64,000 nucleotides of DNA, from positions 1 through 64,000 of the forward strand of contig NZ_SPFY01000005.1 in the NCBI RefSeq assembly GCF_005844325.1. Reading direction: 5' to 3'. The stretch's first letter is position 1. Each line of letters opens with the position of its first letter. Below are positions 47,072 through 55,869 of this stretch, piece by piece. A program made the translations under genes and the position numbers. Under the pieces are notes generated by a model, which was not told the origin of the DNA, searched no databases, and saw only the letters and a list, made by a program, of their open reading frames with translations. The stretch comes from Collinsella aerofaciens. Its GTDB lineage: Bacteria > Actinomycetota > Coriobacteriia > Coriobacteriales > Coriobacteriaceae.

Positions 47072-48052
47072 TTACAGGCCGAGCATAGGCTCCAGAACGA
47101 AGAAGTATGCGAGCACTACGACGCCCAGGATGATGCGGTAAACACCGAAGCACTTGAAGTCGTGACGGCGGACGAAGCCCATGAGCCACTTGATGGCGAT
47201 GAGCGAAACCACAAAGGCCACAACGCAGCCCACGCCCAAGATAGCGACCTCGTTGGCGCCGAACGTGCCGCCCTTGATGAAGTATTTGACCAGCTTGAGT
47301 GCACTCGCGCCAAACATGACAGGGATGGCCAGGAAGAACGTAAACTTGGACGCCACCGAACGCGTACAGCCCAAAAGCAGGCCGCCGATGATGGTAGAAC
47401 CGGAGCGAGACGTACCAGGCACCAGCGAAAGCACCTGGAAGCAGCCGATACCCAGCGCAGTCTTCCAGCTCAGGTCCTCGAGCGTGGCGATGGAGCCAAA
47501 GTCCAGATTCTCGTCATCGTCCTCATCCTCAGCGGTAGCCGCGGCGGGCGCCGCAAAGTGCGCACCGGCGGGACGTCCACCCGACACCACAGCACGCGAG
47601 CCAAACGAACCGGCAACGGCCATTTCCTCGCGCTTGCTCGCGCGCCAGTTCTCGATCACGATAAACAGCACGCCGTACACAATGAGCGCCAGCGCCACGA
47701 CGGGAGCATTGTAGAAATGCTCCTCCATCCAGTCGTTAAGCGGCAGACCGATCGCCGCGGCGGGAATGCAGCCGAGCACAATCTTGCCCCACAGCACCCA
47801 GGTGTCGCGACGGCCCTCCTTGCCCTTGCTGGGCGAGAACGGATTGAGCTCATGGAAGAACAGCACACAGACGGCCAGAATGGCGCCGAGCTGAATCACG
47901 ACCAGGAACATATTCCAGAACGTCTCGCTCACGTTCATCTTGACGAACTCGTCCACCAAGATCATGTGACCGGTCGACGAAACAGGCAGCCATTCGGTGA
48001 TGCCCTCGACCAGGCCCATGAAGGCAGATTTTAGAAGCTCGATAATATCCAA
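47072..48052 (-). CDS. uppP: Undecaprenyl-diphosphatase UppP
   Basis: A 326-residue BacA/UppP membrane phosphatase that recycles undecaprenyl phosphate for cell-wall synthesis and gives bacitracin resistance. LDIIELLKSAFMGLVEGITEWLPVSSTGHMILVDEF with the catalytic E-x-x-x-E and PVSSTGH, and SLVPGTSRSGSTIIGGLLLG near 225 are the two signatures. I favour the TTG at 48052 (6 nt after AGGGGG) because it gives the family's usual N-terminus; a GTG at 48073 is possible. A cytoplasmic loop (residues about 150-195) has a longer than usual Ala-rich and acidic insertion (EDEDDDENLD). Confidence 0.92.
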   Translation of the reverse strand: MDIIELLKSAFMGLVEGITEWLPVSSTGHMILVDEFVKMNVSETFWNMFLVVIQLGAILAVCVLFFHELNPFSPSKGKEGRRDTWVLWGKIVLGCIPAAAIGLPLNDWMEEHFYNAPVVALALIVYGVLFIVIENWRASKREEMAVAGSFGSRAVVSGGRPAGAHFAAPAAATAEDEDDDENLDFGSIATLEDLSWKTALGIGCFQVLSLVPGTSRSGSTIIGGLLLGCTRSVASKFTFFLAIPVMFGASALKLVKYFIKGGTFGANEVAILGVGCVVAFVVSLIAIKWLMGFVRRHDFKCFGVYRIILGVVVLAYFFVLEPMLGL

Positions 48053-48299
48053 AGGGACCCCCTCGTTAGACACCCGCCGATATTGTTCTGCGGACGGTGC
48101 GGGCGATGTCCCATTATCAACCGTTCGGGCGCGTCTACGCCTACCCTTACCAAAAAACTCGCCCGTTCACAGAATTGCGAGCGGTCAAACCCAAATCCTT
48201 GGGTATAACTGCAACAAGATAAAGTGTCCGGCGGCCAACGCGCCCGCGCCCGCCCGATGCACGAGCCCCGCGCCCGTGCGATAGACCAAGGAGGAAACC

Positions 48300-48737
48300 A
48301 TGAACGAGGGCTACACCAAGGTATTTGTTTCACTCGACGGTACTGAGCAGCAGGATTTTGTGCTCGCACGCGCCATCAAGGTCGCCGCGAACAACGGCGC
48401 CAAGCTAATCATCGGCCACGTTATCGATTCCACGGCGCTCGAGAGCGCCGGTTCCTATCCGGTCGATCTGGTCAACGGCCTAGAGGAGGCATTTAAGAAC
48501 TCCATCGCCAAGCAGCTCGAAGAGGCCAAGGCCAATCCCGATATTCCCGAGGTCGAGGTCATGATTCGCGCCGGCCGTATTCGCGAGACGCTCAAGGACG
48601 AGATGCTCGACGTGGTTAAGCCCGACCTGGTGCTCTGCGGCGCCCGCGGCCTGTCCTCGATCAAGTATGCGCTGCTGGGTTCGATTTCGACGTTCCTGCT
48701 GCGCAATACGGACTGCGACATCTTGGTCGTGAAGTAG
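48300..48737 (+). CDS. Universal stress protein (UspA family)
   Basis: A 145-residue single Usp domain: YTKVFVSLDGTEQQDFVLARAI starts it and LVLCGARGLSSIKYALLGSISTFLLRNTDCDILVVK ends it, with the ATP-binding G-x-x-G-x(9)-G-S pattern slightly altered (GARGLSSIKYALLGSIS). AAGGAGG precedes the ATG. Stands alone, divergent from uppP. Confidence 0.93.
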   Translation: MNEGYTKVFVSLDGTEQQDFVLARAIKVAANNGAKLIIGHVIDSTALESAGSYPVDLVNGLEEAFKNSIAKQLEEAKANPDIPEVEVMIRAGRIRETLKDEMLDVVKPDLVLCGARGLSSIKYALLGSISTFLLRNTDCDILVVK

Positions 48738-48792
48738 CAAACGTACGCCTAACGCATCGCGGAGCGCAAGCCCACGTGCCCAAGTCTTCCAA

Positions 48793-48822
48793 GAGCGGGA
48801 CCACCATTACGGTGGCCCCGCT
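48793..48822. terminator. Terminator between the Usp gene and hipA
   Basis: AGCGGGACCACC pairs with GGTGGCCCCGCT around ATTAC, followed by TTGCTTT on the plus strand. Serves convergent genes. Confidence 0.8.
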
Positions 48823-48827
48823 TTGCT

Positions 48828-50117
48828 TTAGGCTGAGAATTGCTCCAGAACCCTCATTCTCTCAACGGAATCCGTCTGAATTTTCAGAGCGACCCGACCC
48901 AAATCTCCGGTTGCAGAGGCAAGTTCTGCAAGCTGGGCAGACACCTCTTCAGCCACTTCCGCCGCGATGTTCTTGATCATCTTGAGTGGCAGATGCAAAT
49001 CTTGAGACATGAATTCGAAATCTTCAGGAGTCACCCCATCGATCACCCGGTGATCCCCAATATCAATCCCAAGATTATGGTCGTATCCCATTATCGTCGT
49101 GCAAACAATATCGTATGCAGGGGCCAACCTCTTTTCCCGCCAACTCGGACTATAAAGAAACGAATGGTTCTTGAGATGCGAGTCGCAATTCCCCAACGCA
49201 TAATCGACCATTACCTGACGAGCGAACATTTGAGTATCAGCAATTACGTTAGACGATTGCTCTCTTATCAATCGGCCGCAAAGAGCCATATAGCAGCTAT
49301 CGGGACGTGTCTCGTATTTCATATACGAAGGCCAGCCAACCGCTTGGCAAAAATCCTCCTGATGCAGCCTCAGAGGCACATCGAATCCGCTCATCGACGG
49401 CGGCTCATTGCTCCAGATTCTGTCATAACGCTCGGAAAAGAACGCACCAGGAATCGTATCCGAAGCTTCTGAACGGGCAATTTCAAGCCCAGCAGCAGAC
49501 GCTGCCGTCATGCAAATTAATTCGTTGAACGGCAAATCCGGATGTTTAGTTGAAGCAATCTTGACTATGTGAGTCGAGGGGGCAGAGCCGAGCGGCAGCA
49601 TCCAATCCCCCGACCCGGCCTTTTTTGCATCTTTACCGCGCGGTAAAAACCAACCGGTTTTAGACTGAGCGCCCGCCAACGACAGCCTCGAATCCTGCAT
49701 ATCATTTGCAATCTCAAACACTTCCGCCTTAGAAAGTGCCTCAAAATCCTCGTCTTGCAGAGGACGATAGCCCGGATCGTAGCTCGATTTCTCATCGCCG
49801 AGAAACCTCAAGGCACCAACGCACTCATCGCCCAAACGCTCGAGCATCGATAAATAGTCTGACTGGGGGATTTGAAAACGCATCGACAGCTCATGCCGAA
49901 CCGGGCCCTCGGGAAGCATGCCCGAAAAAAAGGCCGAAAACTCATTGCTGGCATATGGCTCATGTCGCAAGGGAAGAGAAGCTGAGAGTGCGGCAGCATC
50001 GTCGCGTTCAAGATATCCCTCATCATATGCAAACGTCTCGTTTACGGGGTCGGCCCTCTCAAATTCTCCGACCAGCTCAAACGTTCCCCGATACTCACGA
50101 TAAACCTTTAATGCCAT
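48828..50117 (-). CDS. hipA: HipA-type serine/threonine kinase toxin
   Basis: A 429-residue HipA protein. The N-terminal LKVYREYRGTFELVGEFER, DEGYLERDDAAALSASLPL is the Couple_hipA domain; LSLAGAQSKTGWFLPRGKD near 143-160 is the glycine-rich ATP loop; FFSERYDR near 228; VMVDYALGNCDSHLKNHSFLY near 305-325 is the catalytic loop (D-x-H-x-K-N) and LAPAYDIVCTTIMG the metal-binding end. HipA kinases phosphorylate GltX or other targets and slow growth. All catalytic residues appear intact. It overlaps hipB by 10 nt. Base composition is clearly less GC-rich than neighbours, suggesting transfer. Confidence 0.93.
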   Translation of the reverse strand: MALKVYREYRGTFELVGEFERADPVNETFAYDEGYLERDDAAALSASLPLRHEPYASNEFSAFFSGMLPEGPVRHELSMRFQIPQSDYLSMLERLGDECVGALRFLGDEKSSYDPGYRPLQDEDFEALSKAEVFEIANDMQDSRLSLAGAQSKTGWFLPRGKDAKKAGSGDWMLPLGSAPSTHIVKIASTKHPDLPFNELICMTAASAAGLEIARSEASDTIPGAFFSERYDRIWSNEPPSMSGFDVPLRLHQEDFCQAVGWPSYMKYETRPDSCYMALCGRLIREQSSNVIADTQMFARQVMVDYALGNCDSHLKNHSFLYSPSWREKRLAPAYDIVCTTIMGYDHNLGIDIGDHRVIDGVTPEDFEFMSQDLHLPLKMIKNIAAEVAEEVSAQLAELASATGDLGRVALKIQTDSVERMRVLEQFSA

Positions 50118-50353
50118 GAGCCGTCGCCCCTCTCCCTCAGGATCAAATCGACCCCCAAGCTGTTAGCGATTTGAAGGGTTTGGCGAAGATTGGCACCCGC
50201 CTTTCCACGCTCAAGCTCGCTCACAAAGCGCAAACTGCACTGGTTGAAATCAGCCACATCGCGTTGGGTATAACCGAGCTTCTTCCGGCGCTCACGCAAA
50301 TATGCACCGAGTTCAGCTGGGTCAAAAATCGTTCGCTCATTCCAGTCTTGCAT
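50108..50353 (-). CDS. hipB: HipB-type antitoxin, XRE family regulator
   Basis: An 81-residue helix-turn-helix protein: AELGAYLRERRKKLGYTQRDVADFNQCSLRFVSELERGKAGANLRQTLQIANSLGVDLILRERG is a Cro/CI-type domain. It would bind the HipA kinase and the two palindromes upstream (50365-50390, 50406-50427). First gene of the hipBA operon; hipA starts before its stop. Confidence 0.92.
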   Translation of the reverse strand: MQDWNERTIFDPAELGAYLRERRKKLGYTQRDVADFNQCSLRFVSELERGKAGANLRQTLQIANSLGVDLILRERGDGSWH

Positions 50354-50364
50354 GCTAATCCCCT

Positions 50365-50390
50365 ATGATTATCCCAAACGGGATAATCAT
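50365..50390. promoter_or_regulatory. HipB operator 1
   Basis: ATGATTATCCC and GGGATAATCAT are perfect 11-bp arms around AAAC, ending 12 bp before the hipB start. It contains TATCC-N6-GGATA; the E. coli HipB site is TATCC-N8-GGATA. Confidence 0.85.
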
Positions 50391-50405
50391 AGCACATCAT
50401 GATGG

Positions 50406-50427
50406 AATTATCCCGTTTGGGATAATT
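50406..50427. promoter_or_regulatory. HipB operator 2
   Basis: AATTATCCC and GGGATAATT around GTTT, again TATCC-N6-GGATA. Its centre lies 39 bp from that of operator 1. Confidence 0.85.
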
Positions 50428-50469
50428 GTCTTAACGTGAATGACGCTCCGGGACGTTACACCGCGACGA

Positions 50470-51513
50470 CTACTCAAAGTATTGGAATTTGTTGGTCGAG
50501 AAGGCAAACGTGACGACGAAGCCTTCGCCGGGCTCGGATGCCGCGGTGACATCGATACCCATCTTGGAGCACAGACGCGCCACCAGGTAGAGGCCAATGC
50601 CCGTTGCGCGCTTGGTGGTGCGGCCGTTATCGCCGGTAAAGCCCTTCTCGAACACGCGCGGCAGGTCGGCCGCGCTCACGCCGCAGCCGTTGTCCGCGAC
50701 GGTGAGCTCGATGCGTTCGCTCGCCAGGCCCTCGTCCAGCAACGCGCCCGAAAACACGATCTTTGCGCCGTCCTCGCGCGCATATTTAATGCTGTTCTGA
50801 ATGAGCTGGCCCAGAATAAACTCGAGCCACTTCTCGTCGGTAAAGACCTCAAAGTCGAGGTTCTCGCACACCGGGGCCACGTGCGCCGCGATGAGCTCGC
50901 GCGCGTTGGCCTTAATCGCGCCCGTCACCAAGGTCTTGAGATCCCAGCGGCGAATCAGGTAGTCGCGCTCCACGACTTCCGAACGCGCGTAGTACAGCGC
51001 CTGGTCGATATAGCGCTCCACGCGAGCCAACTCACGGCCCAGGTCATCCACACGAGACAGGTCGTCTTCGCTGCCATCCAGGTTTTCCAAAATTAGATGA
51101 GCCGCCGCCAGGGGCAGTTTGGCCTCGTGGACCCAGCTCTCGATATAGTCGCGATAGTCATCGGTCTGACGCCGGCCTTCGGCAACCTCGTCGCAAGCGG
51201 CTTTGCCCACCCGGCGCAAGACCTCGTACTCGAGCTCGCCCTCGGCATAGGTCGGGCATTGCACCATCTCCTGCACCCATGCGGGGCTCTCGAGCTCCTC
51301 GGCCGCGCGCTCCAGCTGACGCAGAAAACGGCGGCGACGCGCGTACTCGACCACGATGCCGAGCATACCAAAGATAAAGGACACGCCGACCGCCACGACC
51401 ACGATAGAGACGGGTGCACCGGCAACCGTCAGCACAAAGCAGCTCAGCAGCACACCGCACGTCCACACGGCGACGGGAAGCAGCGCATCTTTAAAGAACT
51501 TGCCAAACGACAT
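50470..51513 (-). CDS. BceS-like intramembrane-sensing histidine kinase
   Basis: A 347-residue kinase. Two helices (residues about 11-33 and 36-56) with almost no loop between them form the membrane part, typical of BceS-type sensors. YIESWVHEAKLPLAAAHLILENL near 123-145 is the phosphoacceptor region (His in WVHEAKLP), and LGQLIQNSIKYA, VADNGCGVSAADLPRVFEKGFTG, TGIGLYLVARLCSKMG are the ATP-binding boxes. Such kinases usually work with a BceAB peptide-antibiotic transporter, not present here. Lies 9 nt after its response regulator gene. Confidence 0.9.
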   Translation of the reverse strand: MSFGKFFKDALLPVAVWTCGVLLSCFVLTVAGAPVSIVVVAVGVSFIFGMLGIVVEYARRRRFLRQLERAAEELESPAWVQEMVQCPTYAEGELEYEVLRRVGKAACDEVAEGRRQTDDYRDYIESWVHEAKLPLAAAHLILENLDGSEDDLSRVDDLGRELARVERYIDQALYYARSEVVERDYLIRRWDLKTLVTGAIKANARELIAAHVAPVCENLDFEVFTDEKWLEFILGQLIQNSIKYAREDGAKIVFSGALLDEGLASERIELTVADNGCGVSAADLPRVFEKGFTGDNGRTTKRATGIGLYLVARLCSKMGIDVTAASEPGEGFVVTFAFSTNKFQYFE

Positions 51514-51522
51514 AGCCGGCCC

Positions 51523-52194
51523 CTAGACCGAATAGCCTTGGCCGCGATGCGTGGTCAAATACCCCTTGATGCCGATTTTTTCGAGCGTGGTGCGCAGGCG
51601 GTTGATGTTGACGGTGAGCGTATTGTCGTCCACGAAGGCGTCGGAGTCCCACAGGTCCTGCATGATGGCCGAGCGCGAAACGATCTTGCCCGCGCGGCTC
51701 AGAAGCAGCGAGAGGATACGCAGCTCGTTTTTGGTGAGCTCGGTGCTGGTGCCCGTTTGCGTGTTGGTGACCATTGAGCGGGCGAGGTCGAGCTCCAGCC
51801 CCTTGTGGACAAGTGTGCTGCGCTCGCCTGACGCCGCGGTGCGACGCAGCAGTGCGTTGATGCGCGCCACAAGCACACGGGCGCTGTAAGGCTTGGGAAC
51901 AAAGTCGTCCGCGCCGAGCGTCATGGCCATAACCTCGTCGATCTCGGTCGTGCGCGACGTGAGAACGATGATGGGAACCTCGGATTCGCGGCGAACCTCG
52001 TGGCAGATATGCTGGCCGTCCTTGACGGGAAGCGTGAGGTCGAGCAGCACCAGGTCGGGCACGGCGGCGAGAATATCGCGCGAGACATGCTCAAACGATT
52101 CGCAGGCCTCGACTTCAAACCCGGCGCGGGCAAGGATGTCGACAAGCTCACGACGAATGGGCTCGTCGTCCTCAACGATATAGATCAGCGCCAT
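51523..52194 (-). CDS. OmpR-family response regulator (BceR-like)
   Basis: A 223-residue regulator. Receiver: IYIVEDDEPIRREL, LVLLDLTLPVKDG with phosphoacceptor Asp52, VLTSRTTEIDEVM, and FVPKPYS with Lys102. DNA-binding winged helix: LTKNELRILSLLLSRAGKIVSRSAIMQDLWDSDAFVDDNTLTVNINRLRTTLEKIG, ending YLTTHRGQGYSV. First gene of the pair; AGGGGAG precedes the ATG. Confidence 0.93.
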   Translation of the reverse strand: MALIYIVEDDEPIRRELVDILARAGFEVEACESFEHVSRDILAAVPDLVLLDLTLPVKDGQHICHEVRRESEVPIIVLTSRTTEIDEVMAMTLGADDFVPKPYSARVLVARINALLRRTAASGERSTLVHKGLELDLARSMVTNTQTGTSTELTKNELRILSLLLSRAGKIVSRSAIMQDLWDSDAFVDDNTLTVNINRLRTTLEKIGIKGYLTTHRGQGYSV

Positions 52195-52311
52195 TGATTC
52201 CGCTCCCCTCTTGGTTGTCTTGTCCCATTATGACCGCAAAGCTGCAGGTACACGCCTCGCGCGGTGCCAGGTGACAGAACTGTTCGCGAGCGGGGGCGTT
52301 TTGTCCGCCTC

Positions 52312-52372
52312 GCACTCGCAGCGGTGGCGGGGACCAAAATGATTCTTTAATCCCCGTCCCAGAAAAATCATT
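52312..52372. repeat. AATGATT/AATCATT and GGGAC/GTCCC repeat
   Basis: GGCGGGGACC...AAATGATT and then CCCCGTCCC...AATCATTT form interlocked inverted repeats between the hypothetical gene stop and the two-component operon. It resembles the GTCATT/GTCCCC repeats elsewhere in the window. It slightly overlaps the end of the gene at 52372. Confidence 0.5.
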
Positions 52373-53079
52373 TAGCGGCGGGCGCGGAGCTTTTCGTAGC
52401 CTTCGGCGAAGAAGGCGACCGTGGCGGCGTCGGCCTCGGCGGCGTCCGTCTCGGTTGCGGGGACCACGCCGTGCTCGTCACTCACCAGGAACAGCGCGCC
52501 CTTGAGCTGCGCGGGAATGTCCACGCGCGTGACCGGGATGCCCTTGGTCTGGGCCAGCTGCTCAATGAGCGTCGCCGTGCCGCACAGACACTCGTCCGCT
52601 GGCGCCACAAAGGCCAGCTCGCCGTTATCGACGGCGGCGAGCAGCTCGGGCGCCACGCCGGTTTCGTCGGCCTCGGAGCGGGCCTCGGCGGAGCGGGCAC
52701 GTAGCGCCTTGGCCGACGTATCGGCCAGCGGCTCGTACTCGCCCACCGTCATGGCGGCGTTGCCGTTGATGTCGATCACCAGCATGAGCACGCCGTCGTG
52801 TGCGGTGTAATCACCCTCGGCAAGCGACCACTCAACGTGTTGTTTGGCCCAGCTGAGCATGTTGTGGGTAAGCGGCTCGCCCTGCACCAGGCGCTCGGAC
52901 AGCGCGCGAATGTGGCGGTTGAGCATGGGCACCTTTTTGTTGGACATGCGCCAACGGCAGACAAGCGCGGGCTTGTCGAGCGTAAACTTCTCGACCGCCT
53001 CCTGATTGGCGCAAAAGTCCTCGTACGCACGCTGATCCTCGGCATTGCCAAACAGCTCGGCATCATCAATCTGGGGCAT
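52372..53079 (-). CDS. Conserved hypothetical protein
   Basis: A 235-residue soluble acidic protein. I choose ATG 53079 because AAAGG lies 7 nt upstream; two ATGs up to eight codons earlier are less well placed. It has no membrane segment and no motif I recognise. The middle (MLSWAKQHVEWSLAEGDYTAHDGVLMLVIDINGNAAMTVGEYEPL) and the end (ECLCGTATLIEQLAQTKGIPVTRVDIPAQLKGALFLVSDEHGVVP) look conserved and folded. It is monocistronic between purH and the two-component operon. Confidence 0.65.
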   Translation of the reverse strand: MPQIDDAELFGNAEDQRAYEDFCANQEAVEKFTLDKPALVCRWRMSNKKVPMLNRHIRALSERLVQGEPLTHNMLSWAKQHVEWSLAEGDYTAHDGVLMLVIDINGNAAMTVGEYEPLADTSAKALRARSAEARSEADETGVAPELLAAVDNGELAFVAPADECLCGTATLIEQLAQTKGIPVTRVDIPAQLKGALFLVSDEHGVVPATETDAAEADAATVAFFAEGYEKLRARR

Positions 53080-53195
53080 GGTCATACCTTTCGTGTTAGT
53101 CATTCCGTCCTCTTATACCAAAAAGACGGCCCTCCAAACGGAGCAGCCGTCTTTTGCAGAGATTATTTTGACGATACGGTCAGGCGACCGATCGG

Positions 53196-53225
53196 CTTAA
53201 TGGGATAGAACAACATCCCATTAAG
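53196..53225. repeat. 11-bp perfect hairpin beside element C
   Basis: CTTAATGGGAT (53196-53206) pairs with ATCCCATTAAG (53215-53225) around AGAACAAC. It directly adjoins nested element C on the purH-downstream side. Confidence 0.7.
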
Positions 53226-53322
53226 GGTTTTCCAAGTGCCCGAGATTGCCCCGAAAGAGGAGCGCCGCGTACTAAATGTACGCAAGCGACGGTTTGAGGG
53301 GCAAGGTCGGGTGCTTGGGAAA
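53226..53322. repeat. Nested stem-loop element C
   Basis: TTTTCCAAGTGCCCGAGATTGCCCC (from 53228) pairs, with a few mismatches, with GGGGCAAGGTCGGGTGC and TTGGGAAAG up to 53322. The loop contains GCGTAC/GTACGC around TAAAT (about 53267-53283). It starts 5 nt after the purH stop. Same layout as A and B. Confidence 0.75.
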
Positions 53323-53326
53323 GCCT

Positions 53327-54934
53327 CTAGTGCCTAAAATGCCTGGCCCCTGTGAAGACCATCGCAATACCATGCTCGTTGCAGGCCTGGACGCTCTCGT
53401 CGTCGCGCTTGGAGCCGCCGGGCTGGATGATGCAGGTCACGCCGTGCGCGGCGAGCACGTCGACGTTGTCGCGGAACGGGAAGAACGCGTCGCTTGCACA
53501 GGCAAAGCCGCCCTTCTCCACGCCCTCGCGCTCGCAGAAGTCCTCGGCGCGCTCGCAGGCAAGCAGCGCAGAGTCAACGCGGTTGGGCTGACCCGGGCCC
53601 ATGCCAATGCCGGCCTTACCCTTGGAAACCAGGATGGCGTTGGACTTGACGCCCTTGCAGACCTTCCAGGCAAACTCGAGCTCGGCCATCTCGGCGTCGG
53701 TGGGCTTGCGGTCGGTGGGGAACGTAAAGGTCGCAGGATCCTCGGTCACGTGGTCGACCTCCTGCACCAGCATGCCGCCGTCGACGGAGCGCAGCTCCAC
53801 CTGGGCGCCGTGGTCCACGCCGCCGGTGGCCAGCACGCGCAGGTTGGGGCGCTTGGCCATGCGCTCGAGCGCCTCGGCAGTGTAGCTCGGAGCGATGATA
53901 ACCTCGACGAACTGCTTGTTCTGATCGGCAAAGTGCTCAACCAGCTCATAGGGAACCTCGCGGTTGCAGGCGATGATGCCGCCGAAGGCGCTCTTGGGAT
54001 CGCAGGCGAAGGCGCGGTCGTAGGCGGCCGTGATGTCCTCGGCCACGGCGGAGCCGCAGGGGTTCTGATGCTTGAGGATCACGCAGGCCGGCTCGTCGAA
54101 CTCGCGGACTAGGTTCCAAGCGGCGTCGGCATCCAGATAGTTGTTGTAGCTGAGCGGCTTGCCCTGGATCTGCTCGGAGCCCACGAGCGGGAACTGCGAG
54201 CTCGCGGTATTCTCGCAGCCCTCGGCAAAGCGATAGACCGTGGCCTTCTGCTGAGGATTCTCGCCATAGCGCAGGTCGTCGACCTTCTCCAGCGAGATCT
54301 CGAGCTTGGCAGAGGTGTCCGCCACGTCGCTTGCGTGGGCGGCGAGCCAACGGGAGATAGCCGTGTCGTAGGCGGCGGTGGTCTGGTAGACCTTCACCTG
54401 CAGGCGACGACGGGTGGAAAGCGTGGTGCAGCCACCGGTCTCGCGCATCTCGGCCAGGACGGCATCATAGTCGGCCGGGTCGGAGATGACGGTAACGCTC
54501 GCGGCGTTCTTGGCGGCAGAGCGCAGCATGGAAGGACCGCCGATGTCGATGTGCTCGATGGCATCCGCGAAGGTGACCTCGGGGTTGGCGACGGTCTTCT
54601 CGAACTCGTACAGGTTGACGACGACCAGGTCGATCAGCTTAATGCCGTGCTGTGCCGCCTCCTGCATGTGCTGCTCGGAATCGCGGCGGGCCAGCAGCGC
54701 GCCGTGAACCTTGGGGTGCAGGGTCTTAACGCGGCCGTCCATCATCTCGGGATAGCCCGTGAACTCCTCGATGGGGGTTACGGGGACGCCCGCGTCCTCG
54801 ATGGCACGAGCCGTGCCGCCCGTAGAGATGATCTCGACGCCAAAGTCATCGACCAGCGTCCGTGCGAAATCGACGACGCCCGTCTTATCGGTAACCGAAA
54901 TCAACGCGCGTGCGATCTTCACATCAGATCCCAT
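53327..54934 (-). CDS. purH: Bifunctional AICAR transformylase / IMP cyclohydrolase
   Basis: A 535-residue enzyme for the last two steps of IMP synthesis. The N-terminal IMP cyclohydrolase (MGS-like) domain has ALISVTDKTGVVDFARTL, IISTGGTARAIEDAGVPVTPIEEFTGYPEMMDGRVKTLHPKVHGALLARR; the AICARFT domain shows LRYGENPQQKATVYR near 217, ILKHQNPCGSAVAEDITAAYDRAFACDPKSAFGGIIACN near 286-325 (catalytic Lys-His) and a C-terminus ending VFTGARHFRH. Length matches the family. Confidence 0.96.
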   Translation of the reverse strand: MGSDVKIARALISVTDKTGVVDFARTLVDDFGVEIISTGGTARAIEDAGVPVTPIEEFTGYPEMMDGRVKTLHPKVHGALLARRDSEQHMQEAAQHGIKLIDLVVVNLYEFEKTVANPEVTFADAIEHIDIGGPSMLRSAAKNAASVTVISDPADYDAVLAEMRETGGCTTLSTRRRLQVKVYQTTAAYDTAISRWLAAHASDVADTSAKLEISLEKVDDLRYGENPQQKATVYRFAEGCENTASSQFPLVGSEQIQGKPLSYNNYLDADAAWNLVREFDEPACVILKHQNPCGSAVAEDITAAYDRAFACDPKSAFGGIIACNREVPYELVEHFADQNKQFVEVIIAPSYTAEALERMAKRPNLRVLATGGVDHGAQVELRSVDGGMLVQEVDHVTEDPATFTFPTDRKPTDAEMAELEFAWKVCKGVKSNAILVSKGKAGIGMGPGQPNRVDSALLACERAEDFCEREGVEKGGFACASDAFFPFRDNVDVLAAHGVTCIIQPGGSKRDDESVQACNEHGIAMVFTGARHFRH

Positions 54935-55211
54935 GCAGTCCTCCTGTCTGGTACGCCGCCGTGCTCTGTGAGTCGGTGATACGTCGATCTGCAGCGCTCG
55001 CGCAGCGGCATTGAAAATACTGATTCAATGTAGCGCATCGAGCGCATCGATGCACCCCGCAACGGGCGCATATGCAGAAAAAGTTTGCGAGCGGAGGGGA
55101 TGGGCACGGCACCGGGCACGGTGAGTTCATGGAACACAGGGGCACCATAATTAGATGCCAATAGCGTGGTAGAACTGTGCTCGATATGCATCCGCAAAAG
55201 AAAGAGGCACC
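54935..55211. other. Intergenic region between purH and the GNAT gene
   Basis: Divergent promoter region; nothing gene-like. GGGCACGGCACCGGGCACGGT near 55100 is a small direct repeat. No purine riboswitch core is apparent. Confidence 0.4.
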
Positions 55212-55853
55212 ATGGTCTCGCGGGTTCTCTACCGACCGTTTGATACCGAAGACTTCGACGCCATCGCGTTGATTCTGCAGCAGCTTTGGCATAACAATTC
55301 GGATAACGATGAGTACAACCGCCTCGAGGCCGCATGCGACCTCGCCTATTGCCTTTCGTCTTCGACGTTTTCGCAGGTTGCCGTAATCGACGGCCATGCA
55401 CGCGGCATTGCGCTTGCACGCGCAGGACAGAGCTCCGGCGCCACCGTTAAGGAACATTGGATGGATACCGAACGCGCGCTGCTATCGCAGATGCGTGAGC
55501 TGGAGCCCGATGCCTGCGCCGAGTATCTCTCGTTTGTGCGCGCAACCATCCGGACCAACAACCGCCTGCTCGAGAGCAGCCCGTTGCCGCACGACAACGA
55601 GGTCACGCTGCTTGCCGTGGATCGCGATGTCCATGGCCTGGGCGTTGGCACGGTTCTGCTCGATGCCGCGGTCTCACACCTATCCTCGCTTGGAGCGACG
55701 AGGGCGCACCTGTACACCGACTCCAACTGCTCGTGGAAGTTCTACGAGCTGCACGGCTTTAAGCGCACGGCCACGCACCGCGCCAACCGCGAAGAGCGTC
55801 GCCACGACATGCCGCGCGAAAGCTTCCTCTACGAACTCGATCTAACAGCCTAA
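55212..55853 (+). CDS. GNAT family N-acetyltransferase
   Basis: A 213-residue acetyltransferase: RPFDTEDFDAIALILQQLW starts the fold, and VTLLAVDRDVHGLGVGTVLLDAAVSHLSSLGATRAHLYTDSNCSWKFYELHGFKRTATH holds the acetyl-CoA loop (R/Q-x-x-G-x-G pattern as DVHGLGVG) and the NxxxxxFYExxGF-type motif. Substrate unknown. AAAGAGG precedes the ATG. Alone, plus strand, followed by a repeat at 55870. Confidence 0.88.
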   Translation: MVSRVLYRPFDTEDFDAIALILQQLWHNNSDNDEYNRLEAACDLAYCLSSSTFSQVAVIDGHARGIALARAGQSSGATVKEHWMDTERALLSQMRELEPDACAEYLSFVRATIRTNNRLLESSPLPHDNEVTLLAVDRDVHGLGVGTVLLDAAVSHLSSLGATRAHLYTDSNCSWKFYELHGFKRTATHRANREERRHDMPRESFLYELDLTA

Positions 55854-55869
55854 ACCCAGCAGCCATACC

